Shown piece by piece: positions 18,601 through 23,245 of a stretch of DNA of 36,519 bases. The stretch spans positions 1 to 36,519 of the forward strand of contig NZ_JAIEPN010000002.1 of the NCBI RefSeq assembly GCF_019748365.1, written 5' to 3'. This DNA comes from Novosphingobium sp. (GTDB taxonomy: Bacteria > Pseudomonadota > Alphaproteobacteria > Sphingomonadales > Sphingomonadaceae). Numbering within the stretch: the stretch's first letter is position 1; each line of letters opens with the position of its first letter. The notes below the pieces were generated by a model. That model was not told the origin of the DNA. It did no database searches and saw only the letters and a list, made by a program, of their open reading frames with translations. Position numbers and translations under genes: made by a program.

Positions 18601-20326
18601 GGTCTCGCTCCAGGGCCTGATCCAGAACGATGCCGCGCTCGAGTTCGCGCAAGGAACGACCGGCGTGTTCGCGGGCCGGATCGGTGGCACCGGGCTGCTC
18701 GACAAGAGCGGCGTGGGGCTGCTCGAGCTGACCGGCGACAACAGTGCGCTGCGCGGTGCGACGACGGTGCGCGCGGGCGAATTGCGCGTCACCGGATCGC
18801 TTACGGGATCGGCAACGACGGTGCTTTCGGGCGCGACGCTGTCGGGCAATGGCACGGTGGGCGGGCTGATCGCGCGCAGCGGCTCGGTCGTCTCGCCCGG
18901 GGCGGGCGGCCTTGGCATGCTGGGCGTCAATGGCGCGATCCAGCTGCAATCGGGCAGCACGTTGCGTCTGCAGGTCCAGGCACCCAGCGGGTCGGACATG
19001 CTGATCGGCAATGGCACGATGCAGCTGGGCGGCACGGCGGCGATCACCAATCTGGGCGGCACCTATGCCTTCAACAGCAACTATCTGCTGCTCCAGGCGA
19101 GCGGTGGTCGCACCGGCACGTTCGATGCGGTGACCGGCTTTGGCGAGTTCGGCATCCTCTACCGGCCCGAACTGGTCTATACCGCCAACCAGGTGCTGCT
19201 GCGCATGGCTCCCAATCTGCTCACTAACATCCTGGGCAACACGCCGCTGACCGCCAACCAGCGCTCTGTGGTGTCGCGGATCGATGCGGCCGTGACCGCG
19301 GGCTACAACCCGCAGCCGCTGTTCAACGTCTATGCGCTGCCCAATGCGCAGCAGCCGAACGCGTTCGACCAGCTTTCGGGCGAGGTCTATGCGACCATGG
19401 CGGGCGTGGGCATCGAGCAGGAGCGGCTGGTGCGCGAAGCGGTGCTGGGCCGGATCAGCGCCGTCGCCGCGACCGCGCGCCAGACGCACGAATGGGGCAA
19501 TGGCGCAGGGGCCTGGGGCCAGGTGTTCGGAACCTGGGGCGATGGCGAACGCGACGGCAACGCCGCGCGCTATGAGAGCGATCGCCAGGGCTTCATCACC
19601 GGTATCGACTATGGCAATGCCAATAGCGAGGGCAGCTGGCGCATCGGCGCGTTCGGCGTGCACATGACCAGCAAGGTCAGCGTCGATGCACGCGGATCGC
19701 GCGCCGAGGTCGAGCAGACTGGCGGCGGCCTCTATGCCGGCGTCAATACCGGCGGCGTCAGCGTCGGCATGGGTGCGAGCATCACGGGGGTCGATCTCAC
19801 CGCCGTGCGCAACATCGCGCTACCAGGCTTTGCCGAGACCAACCGGGGCCGGGGCGATGGCCGCGCGGTCCAGGGCTTTGCCGAATTGAGCTACGCGATC
19901 GAGGCAGGCAATGCGACCTATCGTCCGTTCGCCAGCGTCGCCGTGGGCGAGTTCAAGCTGGATGCGCTGACCGAAACCGGCGGCGCGGCGGCGCTGTCGG
20001 TGCGTCGCCAGAGCTATCGCAGCGGTTCGGTGACGGTCGGTGCCGATGGCACGGTGCGCATGGGCAGGGTCAACCTCTCGGGCACGCTGGCGGGCCGGTT
20101 CCAGGTCGGCGATCGCGATCCGGCAGCGCAGATCGCGCTCGCCGCCGCGCCCGCCCAGGCCTTCACCATCCGCGGCGTCCAGCTCGACAGCTTCGCGCTG
20201 GCGGCACGGCTCGATGCGACGGTGAAGCTGACCGACGGCGCAGACCTGTCACTGGGCTATACCGGCCTGATCGGCAAGGACACCGCCGATCACGGTGCCC
20301 GCGCGACGCTGTCGGTCCGCTTCTGA
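689..20326 (+). CDS. Giant autotransporter adhesin (type Va secretion) with PATR beta-strand repeats
   Basis: A 6,545-residue surface protein. Six G residues lie 5 nt before the ATG. The N-terminus has a long charged region (residues 1-22), a hydrophobic stretch (23-47) and a likely cleavage site after Ala52 (GQAQA). Residues 53-180 are non-repetitive and hold Cys71 and Cys79; I saw no other cysteine. The passenger then consists of dozens of passenger-associated transport repeats of the type KTGTGTLTLSGANTYSGGTT, which are expected to form a long beta-helix. Between about 10.8 and 18.1 kb they alternate with NNAGATA/NAGTLTSTGTL spacer blocks. Passenger-terminus-like blocks (SPGNSPAT) occur near residues 3110, 4055 and, in variant form, 6070. 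From about residue 6268 (GAWGQVFGTWG) to the C-terminal SVRF is an autotransporter beta-domain ending in Phe, the usual outer-membrane signature. The predicted role is adhesion or biofilm formation; the ligand is unknown. The frame is intact throughout, so the gene is probably functional. The length makes it an extreme member of its family. Confidence 0.93.
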   Translation: MQSIRNRGADRAERRERAVPQRLGLFSTTALIPAIAALAGGALTLAPGQAQAQTVAASGAVTNGFGENSLCLDAALDLCQIDLGEVNDAPRPVLADLATGSAGRSLLIGGGDNGSQFFTVTSDGYEFNNDFNTQNPLVLSFPVTIVRAIGSSSFHQQSISETGGSRVLRKTGSETLFLLGFDNTYSGGTIVSEGFLGWDRDRAFGIAGTGVTIDNGAGVNWTGSFATTRAFTLTGGFATMRAQSGVTGTVNGTISGPGGLTVGGPGLVAPGTIVLGGNNTYQGGTSIVGGTLIVTNNNSLGTLASGTTVSAGATLAVQGGLTGLNEGIALSGTGMGGAGALRNLSGNNVLTGGVTVAGAALITSDAGLLDLAGPLQSSGAFGLTFGGAGSVSLRGQIVGSISGLTKTGTGTLILGSGFNPSAYNAGLDLAQGTVSVRTNLGAGFGTIRTTGSVIDYAQDVNMAAPIELNSNTTQLQVTTGTATQSGIISEINGARPIEKIGAGTLILTNTNTYAGGTIINGGALQIGNGGTTGTLGSGTVTINGAQLIFNRSDDITVANDITSSGTLIKRGGGTVTLTGAKGYSNTFVEAGTLALRGTSPLSGGGVLQLTGGTLDMGVDGVLSNATHSGGTLALNGRTLILTTGNYNASGGSLTGGGTIQFAGNSRGLLITGATSIDAGTTILSSGFNNRLEIGSLGADYTLAAAITGSGAANNLGSMSVILGNTGFRTTLSGNSSYAAGTSLNSGTLVVASDTALGTGALTMAANTVLESGGTGNRTLANAITLNGAGISIANPSTTNTFTLGGVIGGSNGFAKTGAGTLILTGNNSLSGNIALNAGTLQLGSGALAGSLGSTGVVMANGTSLVFDSSASQNVSNAISGAGSLSKRGSGTLTLSGSNSFSGAVSLDGGALQLTGGSSIGDTAALSMATSTLLGVGSSETIGSLAGNGTVVLQASSVLTTGGNNSSTTFAGSLTGLGGLTKTGSGTLTLTGTSNFVGTTTISGGTLQIGNATTTGTIIGGPIVNNASLVFNRSDNIDSSVAISGTGSLTKQGLGTLTLLSTNSYAGGTTISAGILQLGSGSTTGSLGTGGVTISTNGTLRSNSSATQTIAGALAGSGSLVQQGTGTTILGAAANGYSGTAQIFAGTLQLGNLTALGTGAVELRGGSLHLANAGVYTNNINAFTADGNVLSTLAGSQVTLTGQFGGAGTLRLAPGTGSTLDIAAATGTAGASTRIIVQSGTVRSQSGILGQILGLDATQTQVDAGATLNFNTRLSTISNLSGAGTILNDGSTTTLRNGTFSGAFGGTQSLATTGNISLSGSSSYTGTTTVQSGTLTIGSDSALGDGGVGTTTVNSGATLQFSGTPLNIGEALTISGTGNGGIGAIRVAPAGVSGNESTVLTGGVTLAADSTISVADRIALTITLSGIALGGSTLTFANEGTGNSSIFVNRAITGTGGVTKTGAGVLTLNGVNTFAGPLTINGGTVALNNELALADTVAVTVGSGSILDVLATETIGSLTGSGRVILRNTATLTVGGNNTSTTYAGTGADGIVGTGNLAKIGTGTLTLTGSSSFGGTTTISGGTLALQGGAALSDTGQVFVDALGTLRVEAGETIGGIGGPGSIVLATTGPLVVNAQQNLTFGGVISQSGVGVIGSFTNRGPATQTITAAQTFTGQTSVEAGQLALTGSGALASTSISTSTGARLTTDGGALASNAVISHAGILTLSGSETIGSISGTGAISLFNATLSTGNASDATLSGIISGTNGALIKTGTGTLTLSGANTYNGGTTISAGTLVLNQVAGGTIGAAGTSQITIASGGNLLSNVTGTLANRFFISSSTDASIGAASGTTLTLTGDQFVTAPPFTLTFGSSSATGTIDLAMPSGVTIGAGMRANIAGGTVRTSNAFGASVLSLASGGTTIGNGATSATLDVNGVSFNLVNLGGNASGTLTNLGSQAATTTINSTSASTFAGTITNGTSALNLTKFGNATLTLTGINSYSGITNILRGTLQIGEGGTTGTLGTGAVTLDALGNLTFNRSNDLIASNAISGAGTLTKLGAGTLSLTGANLLSGAVTVTAGTLQIGDGGTTGSIGTGAVTNNATLAINLASDITLAQAITGTGALRKLGSGVATITSNLSLGSATVEAGTLALSGTNSFTNGITVAGGTLSLRSNTAAGGATGVIRTTGSVVDYADGIDMATPITLASNTTQLQVLTGSATQSGVISDQDGARPLEKIGAGTLTLSGANTYSGGTTISAGRLNVASDGNLGATAGGITLGSATLGTTATFGSARGVTLTGAATLDVASATALTLTGAVSGTGSLTKTGLGQLFISGNNNYSGTTTVGGGVLVVGTGGTTGSIGTGNLVNGATVRFNRSNDYTVANAISGAGNLVKEGSGTLTLTGANSFSGGVFISAGNLVLASATGGVINAAGTGGIIMSGNTTLQAGVSGSLGNAISFGNGSATVAAATGTTLRLASSSLSFEAGAGSPLNFGTTSATGTIELAPVTVSVGAQVNPININGGTLRLAGTGAYTLLNGANGVFLNGATLGADVAGSLTKVLTIGATGGTIDVAAASLTLQGANAYNGVLTKTGTGELRLTGAATGSSAVQLNAGSLALLASNAGWGTGTLQMATGTTLRLGLPSPATLANNIVLGEGAGATIIASSATFSGALSGGALTIASGLGADGPSVVRLTGTNIYGATTIGAGNTLLIGTVGNNGTLGTGNVTVNTGATLRFEGNNNTVGNVISGAGRLVRDGLGTTTLTAANSYAGGTVISGGGIEIGNAGALGTGGLTLSGTSSLTTSAGVSATVTGVTIGNFANSSISAAAGQTLSLGGTLDFSNFASSLVFGTLNKTGTVQIGFAPATGPATNASVRIDAGTLRLGSASDAFLLRLGGGMTIGSTGGVFLGLIGTLDLNGFAGGGVNLNGLGAITNSSATLAQFEALQNAASTFVGTIGGGTGAISLVKSGTGALTLTGANSYTGITSITGGSLQIGDGGTTGSLGTGNVAIASGAELLLNRSDALTLANVFGGAGTVQKNLANTLTLTGSNTNENGFTGTFNVNAGTLVVNGVLGDLANRAATVNIASGAALGGSGTIQGNVVVANGGILSPGNSPATQTIAGNLTLNDSSVLNFELAQPGVVGGGINDLITVGGNLVLDGTLNVTALDGFTAGFYRLINYGGTLTNNQLVIGTQPMGFSSELRTDIAGQVNILFNAGGQTVQYWDGADLTGATATVNGEGGAGNWTSTATNWTNPTGFAVNSAWAGQAGVFAGTAGGAIGITGSQAFQELRFLTDGYVLNAADLTGGLATTGGFSIVNVNSGIATRINAPISGTAGLTKTGGGTLTLGGANSYAGLTTVSGGTLSLVSGGTIAGAVQNNATLSNAGTISGLVTNAGTLTSTGTLAGRLTNNAGATANVAGSFGGSAITNSGTLTLTGATTGIGAFTQNLGGVFNLTNVSTSIGSLAGTGQVLMSAGGLTLGSANTNTDYAGTITGSGVLVKTGTGTQTLSGTSTFLGSTLIAQGSLVLATGTSFASALQNNATFINAGTTTGLVTNSGTLTSTGTLAGGLVNNAGATASLANAVNGAITNSGTITLTGVLSGNPSFTQNAGGSLNLAGFSTTLGSIAGTGAIQLGSGTLTAGGNNASTSFDGIISGSGTFTKTGTGTLTLGGANSFTGLTTVSQGSTLAIGATGSLAAAVTNLGVLTNAGTVGGLVNNAGTFQSTGSLNGGLANVTQASVRGSLSGPVTNAGLITLTGATSGNAAFSQIAIGTLNLAGFNATIGSLAGSGAVQLGSGTLTLGGANSSTDFAGVISGTGALVKTGTGTQTLSGANTFNGLTTINQGSIFFATGASLAGTVQNNATFINSGSVAGQVTNAGTLVSAGTLAGGLVNNAGATANLANAVNGAITNSGAITLTAGLSGSPSFTQATGGSLNLAGFNATLGSIAGNGAIQLGAGTLTAGTSNASTSFDGIISGSGTFNKAGTGTLTLGGINTAAANFTGTVNVNAGSLVLNGQFGDVIANSANLSLANGATLAGSGSFLGNISLGAGAIFAPGNSPATIAIGGNLLLDSASVLNFELAQAGVVGGGTNDLISVSGNLTLDGTLNVAALTGFGEGIYRLINYGGTLTDNGLLVGTRPDGFTASVITNIGGQVSVQFTLGIPTVLYWDGTDTTAASSAITGNGGSGTWNSTSTNWTSAPGFSTAFGWNSQTGVFAGAAGGTVQVSGTQAFQQLRFETGGYVLNTAPGGGALATTGGTSVIDVSAGLGATINAPIQGTAGITKAGAGTLTLGGFNSYAGLTSIAAGTLALSSGGTIVGAVDNGASFANAGNVRGQVTNRASLTSTGRLDGGLVNAATGIANLSGVWNGAISNAGTVRLSGLTSGNVAFSQQGSGLFDLAGSFASIGSLAGSGSVQLGSGLLQLGRSNASTSFAGVISGSGGLEKEGTGTFTLTGANSFTGRTLVSGGTLVLASGASLAGSVTNNAVFTNAGTVANGVINNGTLVSTGSLNGSLVNNAGATASLSGAFSGNLINRGTVNLTGTFIGIGELSLATGAVFNLGGFATTIGNLTGGGGTVALGSGTLTLGSGTGSQTFDGMITGSGGLTKVSASTFSLSGAQGYTGLTTVNGGTLILGSNASLAGGVLNNARFTNAGRVSGLVTNIATLESTGALNAGLVNATGASARIRGILAGSVTNAGTITLTGTTTGIGAVTQEATGTFDLGGFGTSIGSLAGSGAVILGAVPLTTGGDNGSSTFAGTVSGDGGIVKTGTGTFVLSGANSYAGLTTVSQGVLSVRNNAGLGGNAAGTVVDAGAALELQGGITLTGEALTINGTGVNGAGALRNVADNNIWAGTVTLGSDSLIAADAGRLDIDLLAGTSQALATGGAGLIGLANANTTGALTVTGGNLALFGSGNFAGGVNVNAGNLFLQGGSSVNDAAAVTLGTGNLIVAVSETIGSLAGTGGTVQIDAGQTLTLGGSDASTSFGGVIFNTGNLAKQGSGAFTVTGTLAHTGTTTITGGTLLSGAANIWQGNGLVTIGTGGTLDLGGFDQSIAAISLAGGTLANGALTGSISTSGGTIRDITGAANSLRATGGTTTLTGAGSFAQGVTLAGGDVVLQGAGASIADAALVTVNTGTLFVNVAETIGALAGSGGRVQIAQGQALVTGGSNASTAYAGVLAGNGAVIKTGTGTFTLSGANTLTGTVTVNAGVLALASGGSLAGAVQNAAGFSNAGTVAGLVTNTGTLISTGVLNGGLVNSGSAGLSGQLGGAVTNSGLVQLQGTLTGITGFSQTGTGTFDLAGFSTSIGSLSGAGNVLLGSATLTLGGSNASTSFAGTIGGTGGLIKSGTGGFTLTSGQAYTGLTTINAGLLTVAAGAGLSGSVLNNASFASSGLILGSLTNNGTATLSGQVSGTVANNAVIALDGQLVVLGRLTQNAGGSLNLAGFNAGLGSLAGTGPIALGSGTLVVGSDNSSSLFSGVISGSGGLQKVGSGTLTLTGINSYTGLTLVNAGTLVIGEGASVGGTPSGIAATVAAPSVLAAPVANAASGPIAAEQTSMPAAVTSLAVEQTSMPATVTALAAETASTVSASLASRAGMMVDNISISGGPTPASLTSSAERLPLAGGVSSGPERVDLFGDSTSGAVSADLPVVTLGEAPQTLAATTATPATASASGRLGLVSDLSNGMGTARLDGALVAGTESASPVAASLGDPIAPVAAAGETAFAGPLSPAVIAGSVLNNANLINNGSILGQLVNSAGATAVNNGVIRGLVINAGTFTSTGTLSGGLSNSGTARISGTLTGDVLNSGSITLTGITSGIAVFQQAATGSLNLAGFDTTLGVLSGAGTITLGSARLTTGTNGVNSLFSGVISGTGALTKTGTGGLILDGENSYSGGTTIAGGVLQLGNGGATGSIIGPVLNNGTLIINRSNAYTFAGVISGTGMFVQAGSGTTTLTGANSYTGGTLISAGRLIGSTVSLQGLIQNDAALEFAQGTTGVFAGRIGGTGLLDKSGVGLLELTGDNSALRGATTVRAGELRVTGSLTGSATTVLSGATLSGNGTVGGLIARSGSVVSPGAGGLGMLGVNGAIQLQSGSTLRLQVQAPSGSDMLIGNGTMQLGGTAAITNLGGTYAFNSNYLLLQASGGRTGTFDAVTGFGEFGILYRPELVYTANQVLLRMAPNLLTNILGNTPLTANQRSVVSRIDAAVTAGYNPQPLFNVYALPNAQQPNAFDQLSGEVYATMAGVGIEQERLVREAVLGRISAVAATARQTHEWGNGAGAWGQVFGTWGDGERDGNAARYESDRQGFITGIDYGNANSEGSWRIGAFGVHMTSKVSVDARGSRAEVEQTGGGLYAGVNTGGVSVGMGASITGVDLTAVRNIALPGFAETNRGRGDGRAVQGFAELSYAIEAGNATYRPFASVAVGEFKLDALTETGGAAALSVRRQSYRSGSVTVGADGTVRMGRVNLSGTLAGRFQVGDRDPAAQIALAAAPAQAFTIRGVQLDSFALAARLDATVKLTDGADLSLGYTGLIGKDTADHGARATLSVRF
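2027..2236 (+). repeat. Intragenic repeat C, copy 1
   Basis: This stretch encodes IRTTGSVIDYAQDVNMA and continues through SNTTQLQVTTGTATQSG to GARPIEKIGAGTL. It is collinear with 7229-7438 (offset 5,202 bp, in frame), which encodes IRTTGSVVDYADGIDMA through GARPLEKIGAGTL. The shared residues are more specific than the generic repeat consensus, so this is a true segmental duplication inside the adhesin. Confidence 0.75.
7229..7438 (+). repeat. Intragenic repeat C, copy 2
   Basis: Second copy of the segment at 2027-2236, in the same frame. The ATCCGCACCACCGGATCGGT word is identical in both copies; the flanking codons have diverged. Confidence 0.75.
9863..10861 (+). repeat. Intragenic passenger-terminus module A, copy 1
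   Basis: A 333-codon module. It starts with NVNAGTLVVNG, passes through SGTIQGNVVVANGG, SPGNSPAT, SVLNFELAQPGVVGGG and YRLINYGGTL, then YWDG...NWT and a GVFAG...QAFQELRF block, and ends in a fresh set of PATR repeats. Its first half resembles the segment that normally closes a PATR passenger just before the beta-barrel, yet here it lies in the middle of the protein. Copy 2 is at 12698-13696 (offset 2,835 bp, in frame, collinear). Confidence 0.8.
11165..11698 (+). repeat. Intragenic repeat B, copy 1
   Basis: 178 codons including LVKTGTGTQTLSG, QNNATFIN, GGLVNNAGATA, LANAVNGAITNSG and STSFDGIISGSGTF. Copy 2 lies 963 bp downstream. A 29-base stretch (11429-11457 and 12392-12420) appears identical between the copies, which suggests a comparatively recent duplication. 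Confidence 0.8.
12128..12661 (+). repeat. Intragenic repeat B, copy 2
   Basis: Second copy of 11165-11698, in frame, at a 963-bp offset (321 codons). It runs directly into passenger-terminus module A copy 2. Confidence 0.8.
12698..13696 (+). repeat. Intragenic passenger-terminus module A, copy 2
   Basis: Collinear second copy of 9863-10861. It encodes NVNAGSLVLNG, APGNSPAT, SVLNFELAQAGVVGGG, YRLINYGGTL, YWDG and a GVFAGAAGG...QAFQQLRF block, followed by new PATR repeats. The 2,835-bp offset holds at both the NVNAG and YWDG landmarks, so no indel separates those two points. Confidence 0.8.
17251..17880 (+). other. Non-repeat Ala/Ser/Thr/Pro-rich island inside the adhesin passenger
   Basis: About 210 codons interrupt a PATR spacer block exactly where the usual text would run GASLAG-SVLNNA. 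The island lacks the Gly/Asn-rich beta-repeat pattern and is rich in Ala, Ser, Thr, Pro and Val, with charged words such as GPERVDLFGDS. It contains a 14-residue tandem repeat (AEQTSMPAAVTSLA then VEQTSMPATVTALA) at 17336-17377 and 17378-17419. The repeat architecture resumes at 17881. It may be a flexible linker, an exposed loop or a protease-sensitive segment. Confidence 0.7.
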
Positions 20327-20342
20327 TCCGAACGAGACGCGG

Positions 20343-20388
20343 CGGACCGCCGGAGCCTGGGGCAGTTCCCTCAGGCTTCGGCGGTCCG
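20343..20388. terminator. Bidirectional hairpin between convergent genes
   Basis: Positions 20343-20359 and 20372-20388 form a 17-bp stem with one G-T position around a 12-nt loop. The loop itself can add about 3 more pairs. It lies 17 nt after the adhesin stop codon and 39 nt beyond the 3' end of the ThuA-like gene, so it can serve both converging transcripts. No U-tract is evident on either side. Confidence 0.65.
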
Positions 20389-20426
20389 TGCGCGGGGCAG
20401 GCTGGTCTGCACGGAAAGTCCGGCGG

Positions 20427-21542
20427 TCAGTTGCAGGCCTTGCGCTCGGTTGCGGCCCAGCCGATCGCGGCCTCGAGCATCGCTATATTCTGCGGCTGCG
20501 CATAGGTTTCGGGCGCATGGCCGATCGCGGAATAGAAGATGCGTCCCCTGCCGATGCAGTGCGTCCAGGCGATGGGATGGTCGCCCATGCGCAGATCCTC
20601 GCCCTTGATGCCGACCGGACTGTAGGTGCTCTCGTCTAGTGTCAGCAGCACCCTGGCGCCGATCCGTCGGGGGTTGGTGCCGAAGCTGTACCATTCATCG
20701 GTCATCCGCCATTCCGCCGGCAGCGCCTTGGCGAGCGGGTGATCGCGATCGACCGCGATCCGCGCTTCCTGAAGCTGAGGGTTCATCGGATGGCCGATAA
20801 AGCGCGCGCCGAGCAGATCATCGGCATACCAGTCCCAGAACCAGGCCGGATCGCCCGCCGATCCGTGGATGCCGACGAAACCGCCGCCGCGCTGCAGGAA
20901 GGACTTGAACGCCTTGCGCTGCGCCAAGGTCAGCACATCGCCCGAGATATTGTTCCAGATGACGGCATCGAACTGGCCCAGCGTCTTCGCGTTGAAGGCG
21001 CCGGCCTTGTCGGTCGCGACGATATGCCAGCCCTTGCGCTCGGCCACGGCAAGGAACGCGGCATGCGCGGCATTGACCGAGGGCGTGTCCTTGAAGCCGA
21101 TGATCTTTTCGAACAGCAGCAGCCGCGGCTTGCCGTCGCGGGGCAGGGCGATGGCCGGGCGGTCATTGTCATAGCGCTGGCAGCGCTTTTGCCTGTCCTC
21201 GGCAGTGACCGGCAGCGCGCGCAATTGCGCATCGAGCGGGCCGAGCGCGCTTGCGGGCACGCCGACAAACGCGGCGAACTTGGCCACCGTCAGGATCGCC
21301 GCGAAGGTCGGCGGGGTGGTGCCGGTAAAGGCAGGTGGGGTCTTGTCGAAATCCTGACCCGTAGCCGCCTGGGTCAACCTGCGCGCCTCGGGATTGAGCA
21401 GCACGTCGATCAGCGGGCTCTCGACCGAAAAGGGCTTGTCGCGCAGCGGGCAGTCTGTGACGGCTTGCGCGTTCAGCTGGCCGGGTACGCCGAGCGCGAG
21501 CGCGGCCATTGCGAGCGGACGGAGCATCGACAATCGCTTCAC
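20427..21542 (-). CDS. Exported ThuA-like (trehalose utilisation family) protein
   Basis: A 371-residue protein starting at a GTG that overlaps the stop of the upstream GMC gene (GTGA). AAGGA lies 9 nt before it, in better position than for the ATG at 21527. The first residues (MKRLSMLRPLAMAALALGV...LNAQA) form a signal peptide. A short N-terminal region of about 80 residues precedes the ThuA-like fold (class I glutamine amidotransferase-like). That domain shows GGGFVGIHG, LLGARFIGHP, DEWYSFG and HPIAWTHCIGRGRIFYSAIGH. ThuA proteins act with sugar dehydrogenases on 3-keto-sugars such as 3-ketotrehalose. Here the partner would be the GMC enzyme encoded just upstream in the same transcript. The exact reaction is not established from sequence. 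It is the last gene of the operon and ends facing the hairpin at 20343-20388. Confidence 0.85.
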   Translation of the reverse strand: MKRLSMLRPLAMAALALGVPGQLNAQAVTDCPLRDKPFSVESPLIDVLLNPEARRLTQAATGQDFDKTPPAFTGTTPPTFAAILTVAKFAAFVGVPASALGPLDAQLRALPVTAEDRQKRCQRYDNDRPAIALPRDGKPRLLLFEKIIGFKDTPSVNAAHAAFLAVAERKGWHIVATDKAGAFNAKTLGQFDAVIWNNISGDVLTLAQRKAFKSFLQRGGGFVGIHGSAGDPAWFWDWYADDLLGARFIGHPMNPQLQEARIAVDRDHPLAKALPAEWRMTDEWYSFGTNPRRIGARVLLTLDESTYSPVGIKGEDLRMGDHPIAWTHCIGRGRIFYSAIGHAPETYAQPQNIAMLEAAIGWAATERKACN

Positions 21543-23236
21543 AGCACGTTTTCCTTCATCAGCTTGACCGCATGATCCGCCGCGCGCGCGGACAGCGCCA
21601 TATAGGTGAGCGAGGGGTTCTGGCATCCCGACGAGGCCATCGCCGCGCCGTCGGTAATGAACAGGTTGGGCACCTCGTGCGCCTGATTGAAGGCGTTGAG
21701 TACCGAGGTGGAAGGATCGCGCCCCATGCGCGCGGTACCCATTTCATGGATGCCCAGGCCCGGCTTGCCCGGTTCGGGCGATTGCATCACCACCTTGGCG
21801 CCTGCAGCCTCGAGCATCGCCCTGGCATCGGCCTGGATATGCTGGATCATCGCCTTCTCGTTGGGGCCGTGCGCACAATCGATATGCGGGATCGGCAGGC
21901 CCCATTTGTCTTTGCGCGTGGCGTGCAGCGTCACCCGGTTCTCCGGATTGGGCAGCATCTCGCCGAAGCCGCCGAGAAACGCGGTCCATGGCCCGATGGT
22001 ATGCGCGCGCTGCTTGATCTCCGCGCCAAGAACGCCCGGCTGCAGCGCTGCCCCGCGCCAGCCCGCGCGCGAGATGCCGCCCTGGTAGCCATAGCCGCGC
22101 ACGAAGCCTTCGCCCGGCTCGGTGACGTTGCGGAAGCGCGGGATGTACAGCCCCGTCGGGCGGCGTCCGCGATAATAGCGGTCCTCCGGTCCCGGGAACA
22201 TCGCGATGGTGATCAGCGCGTACATGTGATCCATCAAGTTGCGCCCGACCTGGTCCGATCCGTTGGCGAGCCCGCGTGGGAATTTCTCGGATGCCGAATT
22301 GAGCAGGATCTGGGCGGTGCCGATGGTCGAGGCGTTGAGGAAGATGATCCGCGCCTGATAAGTACGCCCTTCCTTCGTCTTCGCATCGATCACGCGCACC
22401 CCGGTCGCCTTGCCGGTCTTCGGGTCGTGCTCGATCGAATGGACGATCGCATCGGTGACGATGGTCAGGTTGCCGGTGCGCTTCGCTGCGGGCAGCGAAG
22501 AGGTGAGGCTGGAATGCATCGCGCCGAAGCTGCAACCGCGCTCGCAGATCGAACGGTTCTGGCAGCTGGCCCGGCCCAGTTCCTCGTGGTGCGGCTGCGC
22601 GACCGAGAGGTTGGCGGTGCGCCCCGAGATCACCTTGCGCCCGGCAAAGCGCTGCTCGACCGCCGCCTTGAACTGCTTTTCGGCATCGTTCAGCTCGAAT
22701 GCGGGCAGAAACTCGCCATCGGGCAGCTGCGGCAGGCTTTCCTTCGATCCGGCAACGCCGATGAACCGCTCGACATGATCGTACCAAGGGGCAAGATCGG
22801 CATAGCGGATCGGCCAGTCGGTACCGTGCCCATCCTTGGCATTGGCCTCGAAATCCATTTCGGACAGGCGATAGCTCTGCCGCCCCCACATCACCGAACG
22901 CCCGCCCAGATGATCGCCGCGGATCCAGGTGAACGGTCTGTCTTCGGGCGTCGAATAGGGCTGTTCGCTGTCCTTCGGCCAGAATTTCTTCGTCGCCTCA
23001 TTGAAGGCATAACATTGGCTCTGCACTGGATAGTCCCGCGCGACCTCGTCCTCGGGCACCTGCATGTTGTTGGCAAATTCCCAGGGCATCTGGTGGTCCA
23101 TATAGTCCCTGGCCGGGTCGATATTTTTGCCGCGCTCCAGCACCAGAACCTTCAGCCCGCGTTCGCACAGCTCCTTGGCGGCCATTCCGCCGCTCATGCC
23201 CGAACCGATGACGATGGCATCAAAAGACATCTGCAT
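21539..23236 (-). CDS. GMC-family FAD-dependent oxidoreductase (probable sugar dehydrogenase large subunit)
   Basis: 565 residues, a typical size for this family. The FAD-binding motif GSGMSG is at residues 11-16 and is followed by LVLERG. A GGRSVMWGR segment lies at 111-119. A cysteine cluster, Cys225-x5-Cys231-x3-Cys235 (CQNRSICERGC), recalls the metal- or cluster-binding insert of gluconate/glucose dehydrogenase-type GMC enzymes. The C-terminal part has HEMGTARMG and CQNPSLTYMALSARAADH, where the active-site His and Asn are expected. There is no signal peptide of its own, so it may be exported as a complex with the Tat-like small subunit encoded 9 nt upstream. Likely substrates are sugars or glycosides (for example glucoside 3-dehydrogenase activity), with electrons passed to the respiratory chain; this is inference. 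GGAG is 3 nt before the first ATG but 9 nt before a second ATG at 23230, which may be the true start. Confidence 0.9.
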   Translation of the reverse strand: MQMSFDAIVIGSGMSGGMAAKELCERGLKVLVLERGKNIDPARDYMDHQMPWEFANNMQVPEDEVARDYPVQSQCYAFNEATKKFWPKDSEQPYSTPEDRPFTWIRGDHLGGRSVMWGRQSYRLSEMDFEANAKDGHGTDWPIRYADLAPWYDHVERFIGVAGSKESLPQLPDGEFLPAFELNDAEKQFKAAVEQRFAGRKVISGRTANLSVAQPHHEELGRASCQNRSICERGCSFGAMHSSLTSSLPAAKRTGNLTIVTDAIVHSIEHDPKTGKATGVRVIDAKTKEGRTYQARIIFLNASTIGTAQILLNSASEKFPRGLANGSDQVGRNLMDHMYALITIAMFPGPEDRYYRGRRPTGLYIPRFRNVTEPGEGFVRGYGYQGGISRAGWRGAALQPGVLGAEIKQRAHTIGPWTAFLGGFGEMLPNPENRVTLHATRKDKWGLPIPHIDCAHGPNEKAMIQHIQADARAMLEAAGAKVVMQSPEPGKPGLGIHEMGTARMGRDPSTSVLNAFNQAHEVPNLFITDGAAMASSGCQNPSLTYMALSARAADHAVKLMKENVL

Positions 23237-23245
23237 GATCTCCGA

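Noticed and set aside
689..20326. The repeat-rich 19.6-kb stretch as a possible CRISPR array or tandem DNA repeat
   Set aside because: Repeats are degenerate, in frame and encode a beta-strand protein consensus; there are no regular identical repeats with unique spacers.
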